34,322 nt of DNA from assembly GCA_027493295.1 (NCBI GenBank), contig JAPVWS010000463.1:1-34322 (forward strand), in the 5' to 3' direction. Made by a program: the position numbers and the translations under genes. The notes beneath the pieces are model-generated. The model was not told the DNA's origin. It ran no database searches and saw nothing but the letters and a program-made list of their open reading frames with translations. The stretch comes from Candidatus Versatilivorator vitaminiformans. GTDB lineage: Bacteria; Acidobacteriota; Terriglobia; Versatilivoradales; Versatilivoraceae. Position 1 is the first letter of the stretch. Every line of letters begins with the position of its first letter. Below, piece by piece: positions 8,001-14,947 of the stretch.

Positions 8001-8517
8001 GTTGAGCTACCTGTTGTATCCGGATGTGTTTTTGAACTACGTAGCCACGCATCGGAAGTTTGGCGACGTCGGTGTCCTCCCGACTCCCCAGTTCTTCTAC
8101 GGCATGCAGTCGGGAGACGAAATCGCGGTGGACATCGAGCCCGGCAAGACCCTGGTGATCAAGTTCCTGACCATCAGCGAACCCAACCCCGACGGCCGAC
8201 GAACCGTCTTCTTCGAGCTCAACGGACAGCCTCGGGAGGCGGTGGTGCGCGATGAAAGCCTGAAAGAGGCTGCCCCGGCACATCCGAAGATCAGCCCCGG
8301 GGAGCCCGGGCAGGTGGGGCCCCCGTCGCCCGGGGTCATTACCCACGTATTCGTCCAGTTGGAGCAGAGAGTGGACAGGGGCGAAAAGCTTTTCACCCTG
8401 GAAGCCATGAAGATGCAGAGTACGATCTACGCCCCAGTGGCCGGACGTGTCAGCCGGATACTGGTGGGGGCAGGGCAGCACGTTGAGGCCAAGGCCCTGT
8501 TGTTGACCATCGAATAA
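5044..8517 (+). CDS. pyc: Pyruvate carboxylase (single-chain)
   Basis: 1157 residues, the usual length for single-chain PYC, which carboxylates pyruvate to oxaloacetate using ATP and biotin. Domain order: biotin carboxylase ~1-455, with ATP-grasp loop GGGGRGM at 162-168, DCSVQRRHQK at 228-237 and EVNPRIQVEHTVTE near 291-304; carboxyltransferase ~535-810, with TDTTFRDAHQS at 546-556 (metal-ligand Asp) and the HTHDTSG block; PYC/OADA tetramerisation region with HEIPGGQYTNLRQQ; biotin carrier domain ~1085-1157 with EAMKMQ, the biotinylated lysine being Lys1123. All catalytic motifs are present, so it should be active. The start ATG at 5044 has only a weak upstream ribosome site. It provides anaplerotic oxaloacetate and, with apgM, supports gluconeogenesis. 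The permease gene begins 33 bp downstream. Confidence 0.97.
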   Translation: MKKLLAANRSEIAIRIMRAATELGLRTVAIYSEADRVGLHRFKADEAYALSRDKGPVEAYLDIEGILAIARDKKVDAIHPGYGFLAENPQFAQACQQEDITFVGPTPRVLELLGDKLAARRLAKKAGIPVIPGTDEPVEEGREAMRTAAELGFPLIAKAAFGGGGRGMRIIRSAEDLEKQLAEARSEAEAAFGNGALFLERFIERPKHVEVQILADRHGDVVHLYERDCSVQRRHQKVVEVAPAAGIPNKLRKELWEAAVALAREVGYVNAGTVEFLLDVDSREWFFIEVNPRIQVEHTVTERVTGIDLVRSQILIAQGCRLHEPPISLPPQEDMPLYGSALQCRITAEDPENNFAPDFGKVTTYRSPAGFGLRLDGGAVSGGAVLIPYYDSLLTKATAWGRTPKEACQRMDRALREFRVRGVKTNVPFLENIVNHPVFQDGLATTRFLDEYPELFHFVQRRDRATRLLNYLAGVIVNGNPEVAGKPWPESFATSRTSRDIQPAPLPEIPFPKGIAPPPGTRQQLLRLGPERFAQWMRKQERLLITDTTFRDAHQSLLATRVRSIDILRIAEALAHRLPHLFSLEMWGGATFDTALRFLNEDPWQRLRQLRDLVPNICFQMLFRASNAVGYTSYPDNVVAEFIKESARQGIDIFRIFDSLNSVENMEVSMAAVRETHAVCEAAICYTGDILDSRRPKYSLGYYRKMARRLEEMGAHVLAIKDMAGLCKPYAAAELVKTLRQEVEIPIHFHTHDTSGVSAASILKAAESGVDVVDGAVSSMSGQTSQPNLNSIVEALRGQPRDTGLDPGVLGGYSDYWELVRDFYRPFDSGPRSGDAKVYLHEIPGGQYTNLRQQAAAVGLGYRWSEVESTYAEVNRLFGDIVKVTPSSKVVGDLTLFLLAKGMAPEDLLHLDVKHDLALPNSVIDLFAGSLGTPPGGWPPRLQTIILRGAEPSRTRPGADLPPADFGRTRKFLKRKLGRDVRHDEVLSYLLYPDVFLNYVATHRKFGDVGVLPTPQFFYGMQSGDEIAVDIEPGKTLVIKFLTISEPNPDGRRTVFFELNGQPREAVVRDESLKEAAPAHPKISPGEPGQVGPPSPGVITHVFVQLEQRVDRGEKLFTLEAMKMQSTIYAPVAGRVSRILVGAGQHVEAKALLLTIE

Positions 8518-8550
8518 TCACCGCCGCTGCCCGCCGACGGGGTTCGTCCC

Positions 8551-9378
8551 GTGACCGGTCTTATCGTCAATTTCGTCAGCAAGGTCGTTCGCCATCGGGG
8601 TCTCATCCGGTCGATGGTCCAACGCGATCTCAAGAGCCGCTACGTGGGTTCGGTCATGGGGCTCTTCTGGTCGGTGATCCATCCGCTGGCGCTGCTGGTG
8701 TGCTACACCTTCGTGTTTTCGGTGATCTGGAAATTACAAATTCAACACCCCCGGTTTCCCGAGACCGGAACGGCCAGCTTTGCCATCTACCTGTTCTGCG
8801 GCATCCTTCCCTGGATGATGTTCCAGGAAACCCTGACCCGCTCCAGCAACGTGCTGGTGGACAACGCCAATCTGATCACCAAGACCTTGTTCCCCTCGGA
8901 GATCCTGCCGGTGGCCGTACTGATCGCCAACCTGGTGAACCACCTGATCGGCTTGGCCATCTTCCTGGTGATCATCCTCTTCTACCTGCAGGACCTGAGC
9001 TTTCTTGTGCTGTTGATTCCCCTCTACCTGCTTCCCCTGATGCTGTTTGCCCTGGGGTTGAGCTGGGTGGTCTCGTGTCTTCAGGTGTTTCTGAGGGACA
9101 CCGCCCAGGTGGTCACGGTAGTCCTGACCTTCTGGTTCTTTTTTACTCCCATTTTCTATACCGAAGAACACCTGGGCAGCGTCAGCGACAAGCTGATCCT
9201 GGCAATGCGCTTCAATCCGTTGGCCGAAGTCGTGATTGCTTATCGCAAGATGTTGCTGTTTGCCGAGATGCCGTCCTGGCAGGGGATGATTCCCCTCTAC
9301 GGGATGGCTCTGGTTACTTTCGTGTGTGGGGGTCTCCTGTTCCGTTACGTCAAGCGATCCTTCGCGGATGTGCTTTAA
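8551..9378 (+). CDS. ABC-2 type polysaccharide/LPS export permease (Wzm/KpsM/TagG-like), without adjacent ATPase
   Basis: A 275-residue integral membrane protein. The N-terminal block IRSMVQRDLKSRYVGSVMG followed by GLFWSVIHPLALL is the hallmark of Wzm/RfbA/TagG permeases, which export O-antigen, capsule or teichoic acid chains. About six hydrophobic segments follow, and the late FNPLAEVVIAYRKMLLF block is also typical. These permeases need a Wzt/TagH-type ATPase, usually the next gene. Here a MITE copy begins 6 bp after the stop codon and no ATPase gene lies anywhere in the window. The GTG start at 8551 lies 33 bp after pyc, so it may be co-transcribed. Alternative: it partners with an ATPase elsewhere. 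Family assignment is secure, substrate unknown. Confidence 0.92.
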   Translation: MTGLIVNFVSKVVRHRGLIRSMVQRDLKSRYVGSVMGLFWSVIHPLALLVCYTFVFSVIWKLQIQHPRFPETGTASFAIYLFCGILPWMMFQETLTRSSNVLVDNANLITKTLFPSEILPVAVLIANLVNHLIGLAIFLVIILFYLQDLSFLVLLIPLYLLPLMLFALGLSWVVSCLQVFLRDTAQVVTVVLTFWFFFTPIFYTEEHLGSVSDKLILAMRFNPLAEVVIAYRKMLLFAEMPSWQGMIPLYGMALVTFVCGGLLFRYVKRSFADVL

Positions 9379-9384
9379 TGGGTG

Positions 9385-9578
9385 GAGCTTTTTGCAACAT
9401 TCGGCAGCGGAACGATTGCCGGGAATGGCCACAAAAGGCACAAAAACACAAATGGTGACTTTTGTGCTTTTTGTGGTTGGATAGCATTTTTCACCAGGTC
9501 GCACCCGATATTGAGAAAGGCAGAACCTCTGGTATGCTCGCCAGGTGACCTGCCCCGCTGCGAATTTGCAAAGAGCTC
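9385..9578 (+). mobile_element. MITE-like element, copy 2 (194 bp) with 5-bp target duplication
   Basis: Inverted ends GAGCTTTTTGCAACATTCGG and, read inward from the right, GAGCTCTTTGCAAATTCGCA. It is flanked by GGGTG on both sides (9380-9384 and 9579-9583; extendable to GGGTGG if the first G of the end is counted as target). The central palindrome of CCACAAAA/GCACAAAA blocks is at 9429-9476. It is the reverse-complement counterpart of 3020-3214. It encodes no protein. It sits 6 bp after the permease stop codon and ends 14 bp before the ATG of the next gene, so it forms that gene's immediate 5' region. Confidence 0.87.
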
Positions 9579-9592
9579 GGGTGGTTTTATCC

Positions 9593-10465
9593 ATGAGATC
9601 TCTGTGGTGCACTCCCGTGCTGGCCGCGGGCTTGGCCCTGCTCGGAGGATCCCCTCTCCGGGCGACCCCGGATTTTCTGCCGGAGGCCAGTGCCTATCAT
9701 GCCTACCTGGATTCCACCATTCTCTTGGCGTTTGAACTGACCCCTGGCCGGGAAGCCTTCATCGAAGTCATCAACCTGGGGGAGAATCGCCGCTGCCTCA
9801 CGGTGGAGCGGATATTCATGCGAACGGCGGAAGGGCAGCCCTTGCGGTTCGACTCCTTTCTCTACGACGGCCGCAAGTCAAAGCTGGAGGGCAATCCCCG
9901 GGCTTGCGTCCGCCAGCGTACGCGGCGCAGATTCGAGCTCGGGTACAGCTTCGACTTTCCGGAGAAAGTGCGCAAGGTCGTATTTTTGTTGGGAAGGTTG
10001 GCCTATCGGCTGCAGCCGGTCGGCGGTGAGGACTACAGGAAGTTTCTGGAGAATTTCAACAAGGTCAACATCGGGGTCAGCAGTGATCGCCTCAAGAGAT
10101 TCCAGTTGGGTGTGCTCTTCGGCAAGAGCTTTTATGGTTCCAGGGTACGTTGCCGGCGGGTGGCGGCCCCATTTGTCAGCAACGGGACGCGCGGACCCGT
10201 GACCCTGTTGAGCACCTTTCCCAGGCGTACTCAAAAGGCCAGGAAGAAAAAGAAGACCGCCAGCCTGAGCATCGCCTTGAAGCTGGATCCCAACGGCGAG
10301 GTGGTTGAAGCCATTCCAGAGTCCAACCTGGAGTTCGGGCTCACCGAACGGGCGCTCTATGAGGTGAAACACTGGTGGGACTTTGCTCCGGCCTACCAGG
10401 ACGGCAAGCCGGTGGCCAGCGATCATCGGGCCAAGGTGGTCTATCGATTGGAGCAGGATGACTGA
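9593..10465 (+). CDS. Secreted protein of unknown function with C-terminal TonB-like domain
   Basis: 290 residues. Residues 1-24 form a signal peptide (hydrophobic VLAAGLALLGG, cleavage likely after PLRA). The middle ~25-205 is unrecognised, with several Cys and many Arg. A very basic linker (RKKKKTAS) precedes a C-terminal domain of ~70 residues: LKLDPNGEVVEAIPES, then GLTERALYEVKHWWDFAPA and DGKPV. That pattern matches the TonB/TolA C-terminal family, where the W-F-PA-GKPV strand is diagnostic. Unlike TonB itself there is no N-terminal membrane anchor that would remain after cleavage, so it is probably periplasmic. I chose ATG 9593, because the upstream GTG at 9545 lies inside the MITE and would place residues before the signal peptide. 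Function unknown; a role in envelope binding is inference. Confidence 0.78.
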   Translation: MRSLWCTPVLAAGLALLGGSPLRATPDFLPEASAYHAYLDSTILLAFELTPGREAFIEVINLGENRRCLTVERIFMRTAEGQPLRFDSFLYDGRKSKLEGNPRACVRQRTRRRFELGYSFDFPEKVRKVVFLLGRLAYRLQPVGGEDYRKFLENFNKVNIGVSSDRLKRFQLGVLFGKSFYGSRVRCRRVAAPFVSNGTRGPVTLLSTFPRRTQKARKKKKTASLSIALKLDPNGEVVEAIPESNLEFGLTERALYEVKHWWDFAPAYQDGKPVASDHRAKVVYRLEQDD

Positions 10466-10507
10466 AAATTGCAGGCAAAGGCTGGCACCATCGCCGCCGC
10501 CATCCCA

Positions 10508-11350
10508 TCATAATTCCACAGACTCGCAAACCTCGAAGTATTTCCTGCCCGGCTGAATGCGAACGGCCTGCTCCACCGGGTCGTGTTCCAGTGCGATGAT
10601 CCAGTTTCCCTCACATGCCTGCTGCAGATAATGCCGCTTCTCCTCGATGGTCGTCAGGGGATAGAGGTCGTACCCCATCAGGTAGGGCAGCGGAAGGTGA
10701 GAGGCGGTGGGCATCATGTCGCCGCAATAGAAAAGCGTGGTGTCGCCGTCTTGAATCTTGACCATCTGCAATCCCGGAGAATGTCCATTGGAGATCAGGA
10801 GGTGGAGCCCGGGGAACAGCTCACGGGGGCCGTCCAGGATTGTGAGTTGGGGGTGGCCGTGGAACGGCTCGATATCCATCGGCATATAGCTGCCCCGATC
10901 CTTCTCGGACGGCTTCAGGGCTCGCTCCCATTGACGCCGCTGAATGTAATGCCTGGCCGAGGGGAAGGTCAGCTCCAACCGGTTGTTTCGGAAGCAGGTT
11001 GCGCCCCCGGCATGGTCAAAATGGAAGTGGGTCAGGATGACATCGGTGATTTCTTCCGGCGCGATGCCGTTGGCAGCCAGAGAGCCCGGCAGGGTGTATC
11101 GGCTATGGTCGAGGCGGTAAATCTCCTTGAGTTTGTCGGAAAACTTGTGGCCGCAGCCCACATCGACCAGAATCTTGCGCTCTTCGTCCAGAATCAGCAG
11201 CGCCCTCATGGCCAGTGGGATCCGATTGCGCTCATCGCTGGGGTTGGTTCTGCTCCAGAGAGTCTTGGGGACGACCCCGAACATGGCGCCGCCGTCGAGG
11301 CCGAAACGGCCGGTTTCCAGGGAAACGATGCGGTAGGGTCCTATCTTCAT
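10508..11350 (-). CDS. MBL-fold metallo-hydrolase
   Basis: 280 residues with the metallo-beta-lactamase signature THFHFDHAGG (107-116: His108, His110, Asp112, His113). Downstream ligands are the SNGHSPG His, FYCGDMMPTASH with its Asp, and a final LEHDP His. The layout resembles quorum-quenching lactonase/AttM-like and general MBL hydrolases, so it should bind two zinc ions and hydrolyse an ester, lactone or thioester. The substrate is not determinable here. Its ATG overlaps the stop of the upstream O-methyltransferase by 4 bp (11347-11350, ATGA), so the pair is likely translationally coupled. A longer frame reaching 11491 is rejected because it overlaps the methyltransferase. Confidence 0.93.
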   Translation of the reverse strand: MKIGPYRIVSLETGRFGLDGGAMFGVVPKTLWSRTNPSDERNRIPLAMRALLILDEERKILVDVGCGHKFSDKLKEIYRLDHSRYTLPGSLAANGIAPEEITDVILTHFHFDHAGGATCFRNNRLELTFPSARHYIQRRQWERALKPSEKDRGSYMPMDIEPFHGHPQLTILDGPRELFPGLHLLISNGHSPGLQMVKIQDGDTTLFYCGDMMPTASHLPLPYLMGYDLYPLTTIEEKRHYLQQACEGNWIIALEHDPVEQAVRIQPGRKYFEVCESVEL

Positions 11351-11973
11351 CGCTTGATGCTCAGTGCCACCCCGTCCCTGAGGGGAATGATGGTGGTCAG
11401 GACGTCTTCGGAATGAAAGGCCAGTCGATTGAAGGCTCGTATTCCCGCCGTGCTGGGAGTGTCGTCGTCTTCGACCACCCGTCCGCCCCACAGGGTGTTG
11501 TCGGTAATCAGAAGGCCTCCCCTATTCAATCGGGGGACCGCCTGCCGGAATACTTCGGGATACTCGTGCTTGTCCACGTCGTTCAGGATGATGTCGAAGG
11601 ATCCCGGTTCTTTGGCCAGCAGGGAAAGGGCGTCGCCGGTTCGGTAGTCTACCAGACCTTCAATTCGGGCCTGTTGGAAAAACCGGGCGGCCAGGGCGGC
11701 GTTCTCCCCGGAGCCGTCGGTACAGATGATCCGACCCCCCTGTTGCAAGCCCCTTGCAAACCAGATCGCCGAGTAACCAAAGCCGGATCCCAGCTCGAAG
11801 ACGCGTTGGGCACCTGTCAGCAGCGCCAGCTGGCAGAGCAGGCGGCCTACCAGGGGCCCGATGATGGGGAATCTCCTCTCGGCGGCGATACGTTCCATTT
11901 CCTGGAGGGTGGAGTCCCTCGGAGGAGTCAGGGAATGGAGGTAGCGAACGATGGATGGATCCAGAATATTCAT
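11347..11973 (-). CDS. Class I SAM-dependent O-methyltransferase (COMT/CCoAOMT-like)
   Basis: 208 residues. SAM-binding motif I is VFELGSGFGYSA (58-69). The DIILNDVDKHEY block provides the metal-ligand Asp typical of Mg2+-dependent catechol and caffeoyl-CoA O-methyltransferases, and GGLLITDNTLWGG is the matching post-motif. The start ATG at 11973 follows a good AGGAG site with 8-bp spacing. It would methylate a hydroxyl of a catechol-like or other small acceptor; which one is unknown. It is coupled to the MBL hydrolase by a 4-bp overlap, suggesting that both act on one compound. The next gene upstream is divergent, leaving 159 bp for promoters of both. Confidence 0.93.
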   Translation of the reverse strand: MNILDPSIVRYLHSLTPPRDSTLQEMERIAAERRFPIIGPLVGRLLCQLALLTGAQRVFELGSGFGYSAIWFARGLQQGGRIICTDGSGENAALAARFFQQARIEGLVDYRTGDALSLLAKEPGSFDIILNDVDKHEYPEVFRQAVPRLNRGGLLITDNTLWGGRVVEDDDTPSTAGIRAFNRLAFHSEDVLTTIIPLRDGVALSIKR

Positions 11974-12132
11974 GGGTTGTTCTCCTGCCGGGTCGGATCA
12001 GGGGCGCGCTTGCTACGCCCGGATCTTATGGTAATCTGGACAGACCGGCAACGGCCAACGCGGGCAATCGCTCCAGGAACGGTCCGTGCAAGGACATCAG
12101 TTGCAGTTGATTTGGAAAAATAGGATTGCAGA

Positions 12133-12762
12133 ATGATCATCGGGTTGTTCGGGGAAGATTCGACACTGACCCTGGCCCTCCAAAATGACTTGGAAGAGAA
12201 GGGGTTCGGTGCGTGCCGGTCCACACGGCCCCTGCCGCGGCAGCAGTCGCAGCACCTGGTTTTTCGAGAACGGCAATTGCCTTCCGATTGGAAGTCCCTG
12301 CGGGAAGCGGGAATGGTGCTGGTTTGGGTCGGTGAACCCGTGGAGCCGGCAGTGTCCTTCGACCTGGTGCTGCCCCTCGGCCAATCCGAAGGGGAAGCCT
12401 TGGAGAAGCTCAGCCACCTGGTGCGGCCGAAGCTGGCCGGCCCGCCGCGGCCCTCCTGGGACGAGTATTTCATGAGGATTGCCCAGGTGGCTTCCATGCG
12501 GAGCAACTGCATCAAGCGGAAGGTTGGCGCGGTGGTGGTGAAAGACCGCAGGATCGTGTCCACCGGCTATAACGGAACCCCGCGCGGAACAAGGAACTGC
12601 AACGAGGGGGGATGTCCGCGCTGCAGCGGCCTGGCAGCCAGCGGAACGCGGCTGGACGAGTGTCTGTGTTCCCACGCCGAGGAAAACGCCATCACCCAGG
12701 CGGCCTACCACGGCACCAGCGTCAAGGACGGATGCCTCTATTCCACCGAGGAAGCACGATAA
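12133..12762 (+). CDS. dCMP/cytidine deaminase family protein, 3'-truncated (second zinc motif missing)
   Basis: 209 residues. The C-terminal half begins at RPSWDEYFMRIAQVAS (106-121), with RKVGAVVVKD and STGYNGTPRG: the dCMP deaminase (ComEB) pattern. His181 and Glu183 in SHAEENAI are the first zinc ligand and proton shuttle. The family then requires a PCxxC pair ~25 residues later, but the frame ends at CLYSTEEAR just before it; no other frame in the next 60 bp restores it. The N-terminal ~100 residues start MIIGLFGEDST, like a worn P-loop kinase domain lacking its Lys, recalling two-domain dCMP deaminases such as yeast Dcd1. Without PCxxC it should not hold catalytic zinc, so it is probably a degrading gene. 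An AGGA site precedes the ATG. Confidence 0.72.
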   Translation: MIIGLFGEDSTLTLALQNDLEEKGFGACRSTRPLPRQQSQHLVFRERQLPSDWKSLREAGMVLVWVGEPVEPAVSFDLVLPLGQSEGEALEKLSHLVRPKLAGPPRPSWDEYFMRIAQVASMRSNCIKRKVGAVVVKDRRIVSTGYNGTPRGTRNCNEGGCPRCSGLAASGTRLDECLCSHAEENAITQAAYHGTSVKDGCLYSTEEAR

Positions 12763-12780
12763 CCAGGTCGGCAGGGAACT

Positions 12781-13419
12781 TCAGTATTTTTGCATGATGA
12801 CGGCCAGCAGGTTGTGTTTCATGAGCAGGAATCTGCGGGTTTCGTAGCCGTCGAACAGTTGAGTCACGTCCCGGTTCTGGTAGATTTTGCGGATGGACAT
12901 GGCGCGATCGGTGGGAGTGCGTTCCAGGTTGGCTTCGGTAACGATGCGGTATTGGTGGACCCAGTCGGAGCCGGCAGGTGGTCTGGTCTGAAAGAGGGCG
13001 AAGATCAGGCTCTTCGACTTCATCATCGCCGATACCCTGGCGATAAACAGGGAGGCGAACTCGGGATCCAGATAGCTCAGCAGATCCCAGCAAATCAGTC
13101 CGTCGAAGAAGTCGATAGAGTATTTGAAGTTCTCTCTGAAGAACTTGCTCGCAACCAGGGTCCGTTGATCCTTGAATGAGGTAGAGTACTCGGGTCTTGA
13201 GTAAGCCTCCAACAGGTCTTCCACGTATAGCTTGACTTCGCGCTCGAAGAAAAACTCGACGTTGGCTCCGGTTGGAACGCCAATATCCAGCAACACGGCC
13301 CTTTTCTTACGGCCGATTGCCCGGAGAAACTCCTTCAGGACATCGGCCTGCAATCTGACCGCAATCGGACTGTCGTGCCCTCTGGCCACACCGGATGGAA
13401 TCGGTTCAAGCTTGTTCAT
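12781..13419 (-). CDS. Probable class I SAM-dependent methyltransferase-like protein
   Basis: 212 residues. A Rossmann-like core is suggested by AVLLDIGVPTGANVEFF (41-57, motif I with Asp-x-Gly), a second strand VKLYVEDL whose acidic end could hold the ribose, and FDGLICWDLLSYLDP (motif IV-like). The C-terminal part is unusual, with a basic, charged block and no recognisable acceptor-binding feature, so the substrate is unknown. It converges with the truncated deaminase gene, with 18 bp between stops. It lies 109 bp downstream of glcF on the same strand; a small CCGCC/GGCGG hairpin at 13439-13452 separates them. Family call is moderate; catalytic activity is inference. Confidence 0.7.
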   Translation of the reverse strand: MNKLEPIPSGVARGHDSPIAVRLQADVLKEFLRAIGRKKRAVLLDIGVPTGANVEFFFEREVKLYVEDLLEAYSRPEYSTSFKDQRTLVASKFFRENFKYSIDFFDGLICWDLLSYLDPEFASLFIARVSAMMKSKSLIFALFQTRPPAGSDWVHQYRIVTEANLERTPTDRAMSIRKIYQNRDVTQLFDGYETRRFLLMKHNLLAVIMQKY

Positions 13420-13528
13420 CGCGGAGCCCGGATTCCGTCCGCCAACAGGCGGTTACCGTACGATTTTCCCATGAGAACAGCACCTCTCCGACACTCCGAC
13501 ACACCTTACCACAGGAGATGTTGGCGGT

Positions 13529-14875
13529 TCAGCCCGTATCGCGACCGTTTCCCGCAGACGTTGATCGGTAGGCCTGATCGAGGATCTCCATGGGGTGCAT
13601 GACCTGTATGTGATGCAGGCGGGCCATACGCAGGCCGTAACCAATTTGAAGAAGGCATCCGGGGTTGCCGGTGGCCACCACGGCTGGCCCGCACTGCTTG
13701 ATGTCCTCGACCTTGCGCTCCAGGATCCGCATCGACAGTTCGGGGTGTGTGATGTTGTAGATTCCCGCGCTCCCGCAACATTGGTCCGGATTCCGCAACT
13801 CCAGCAGCTTCAGCCCCGGAATCTGCTGCAGCAGGCGGCGCGGGGCCTGCCCGATTCTTTGGGCATGCAGCAGGTGGCAGGGGTCGTCGTAGGCGATCTT
13901 CAACTCCAGCCGGCCGGGCGGAGACAGAGCCGGCAGCCCGTCCAGAAACTCCGAAATATCCACGACCGTTTGGCTGAATGACCGGGCTCGGGATGAGAAC
14001 TCGGGATCGTGGGCCAGAAGGGTCCCATACTCCTTGAGCTTGGCCCCGCAGCCGGCTGCATTGACGATGACCGCCGAAACCCCGGCATGCTCGAAGGCCT
14101 GAATGTTCCTTTTCGCCATCTCTTGAGCGGTGGCGGTGATGCCGGCGTGGGCGTGGAGCGCGGCGCAGCAGACCTGGGAGGACGGGACGACGATCTCGCA
14201 ACCGTTTCGTTGCAGGACTCGAATGGTAGCGCGGTGGATGCCGGCAAAGATTTCGTTCATGACGCATCCGGTGAGCAATCCCACTCGGAACCGCGTGGAC
14301 CCGGTGCTTCTGAAGATCGCGCCAAGTTCGACCGGGACGGTGCGCTTTCTGAGGTCGGGAAGCAATCGTTCCAGGCCGGCCAACCGCGCCGGAATCAGCT
14401 TCAGGGCAGCCAGCCTCCGAACCAATGCCTGCAATCCCAGGCGCTGGTAAAGACGCAGCAGATGAAAATGGAACCGCAGGATGCGGGGCGAGGGGAAAAC
14501 CCAGCCGAAGACGTAGCGTCGGAGGGTTTCCACCAGGAGGGGACGTTTCAGTTGTTGCTCGACGATCTCACGGGCCTGCTCCACCAATTCGCCGTAGGGT
14601 ACGCCTGAAGGGCAAGCCGACTCGCAGGCACGGCAGTCCAGGCAGGCGGAGATGTGCTGGGCAAAGCTTCCGGCGACCGGCAACCTTCCGCTTTGCTGGG
14701 CTTGCATGAGATAGATGCGGCCTCTGGGCGAGTCCGCCTCCTTGCCCAACTCGATGTAGGTCGGACAGGCTTGCAGGCAAAGGCCGCAGTGGACGCATTG
14801 AGGAGTCAAGTCCGCCGGGACGGCACTGTCTGCCTGATTCGGTTGAGCCGGTGATTCCACTGGTTCCTCCAACAT
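13529..14875 (-). CDS. glcF: Glycolate oxidase iron-sulfur subunit GlcF
   Basis: 448 residues. Two 4Fe-4S sites lie near the N-terminus: CVHCGLCLQACPTY (Cys27, 30, 33, 37) and CLDCRACESACPSG. Two CCG domains follow, with VCCAALHAHAG and PDQCCGSAGIYN, as in GlcF and other CCG-type quinone-linked subunits. It takes electrons from the GlcD/GlcE flavoproteins to the membrane quinone pool while glycolate is oxidised to glyoxylate. I chose ATG 14875 over the GTG at 14929, because a strong GAGGGGG site (14879-14885) sits 3 bp upstream, giving a short but usable spacing. It is third in the glcD-glcE-glcF order, 72 bp after glcE. Confidence 0.94.
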   Translation of the reverse strand: MLEEPVESPAQPNQADSAVPADLTPQCVHCGLCLQACPTYIELGKEADSPRGRIYLMQAQQSGRLPVAGSFAQHISACLDCRACESACPSGVPYGELVEQAREIVEQQLKRPLLVETLRRYVFGWVFPSPRILRFHFHLLRLYQRLGLQALVRRLAALKLIPARLAGLERLLPDLRKRTVPVELGAIFRSTGSTRFRVGLLTGCVMNEIFAGIHRATIRVLQRNGCEIVVPSSQVCCAALHAHAGITATAQEMAKRNIQAFEHAGVSAVIVNAAGCGAKLKEYGTLLAHDPEFSSRARSFSQTVVDISEFLDGLPALSPPGRLELKIAYDDPCHLLHAQRIGQAPRRLLQQIPGLKLLELRNPDQCCGSAGIYNITHPELSMRILERKVEDIKQCGPAVVATGNPGCLLQIGYGLRMARLHHIQVMHPMEILDQAYRSTSAGNGRDTG

Positions 14876-14878
14876 TAA

Positions 14879-14885
14879 CCCCCTC
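14879..14885 (-). promoter_or_regulatory. Ribosome binding site for glcF
   Basis: GAGGGGG read on the minus strand, 3 bp before the ATG at 14875. It decides that start over an in-frame GTG 54 bp further upstream that has no such site. Confidence 0.6.
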
Positions 14886-14947
14886 AAAACCAGGGCTGAG
14901 AGCGGACACGGAACCGTTTGCCGCCGCACCTGGACCGCCAGGTCGGT

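Noticed and set aside
11351-11491. Longer N-terminus for the MBL hydrolase
   Set aside because: It overlaps the O-methyltransferase coding region and the family starts at MKIGPYRIV; the ATGA overlap is a natural start.
12010-12037. Sigma70 promoter (TTGCTA, 16 bp, TAATCT) ahead of the dCMP deaminase gene
   Set aside because: Matches are partial at both boxes and such pairs are expected by chance; not listed as a feature.
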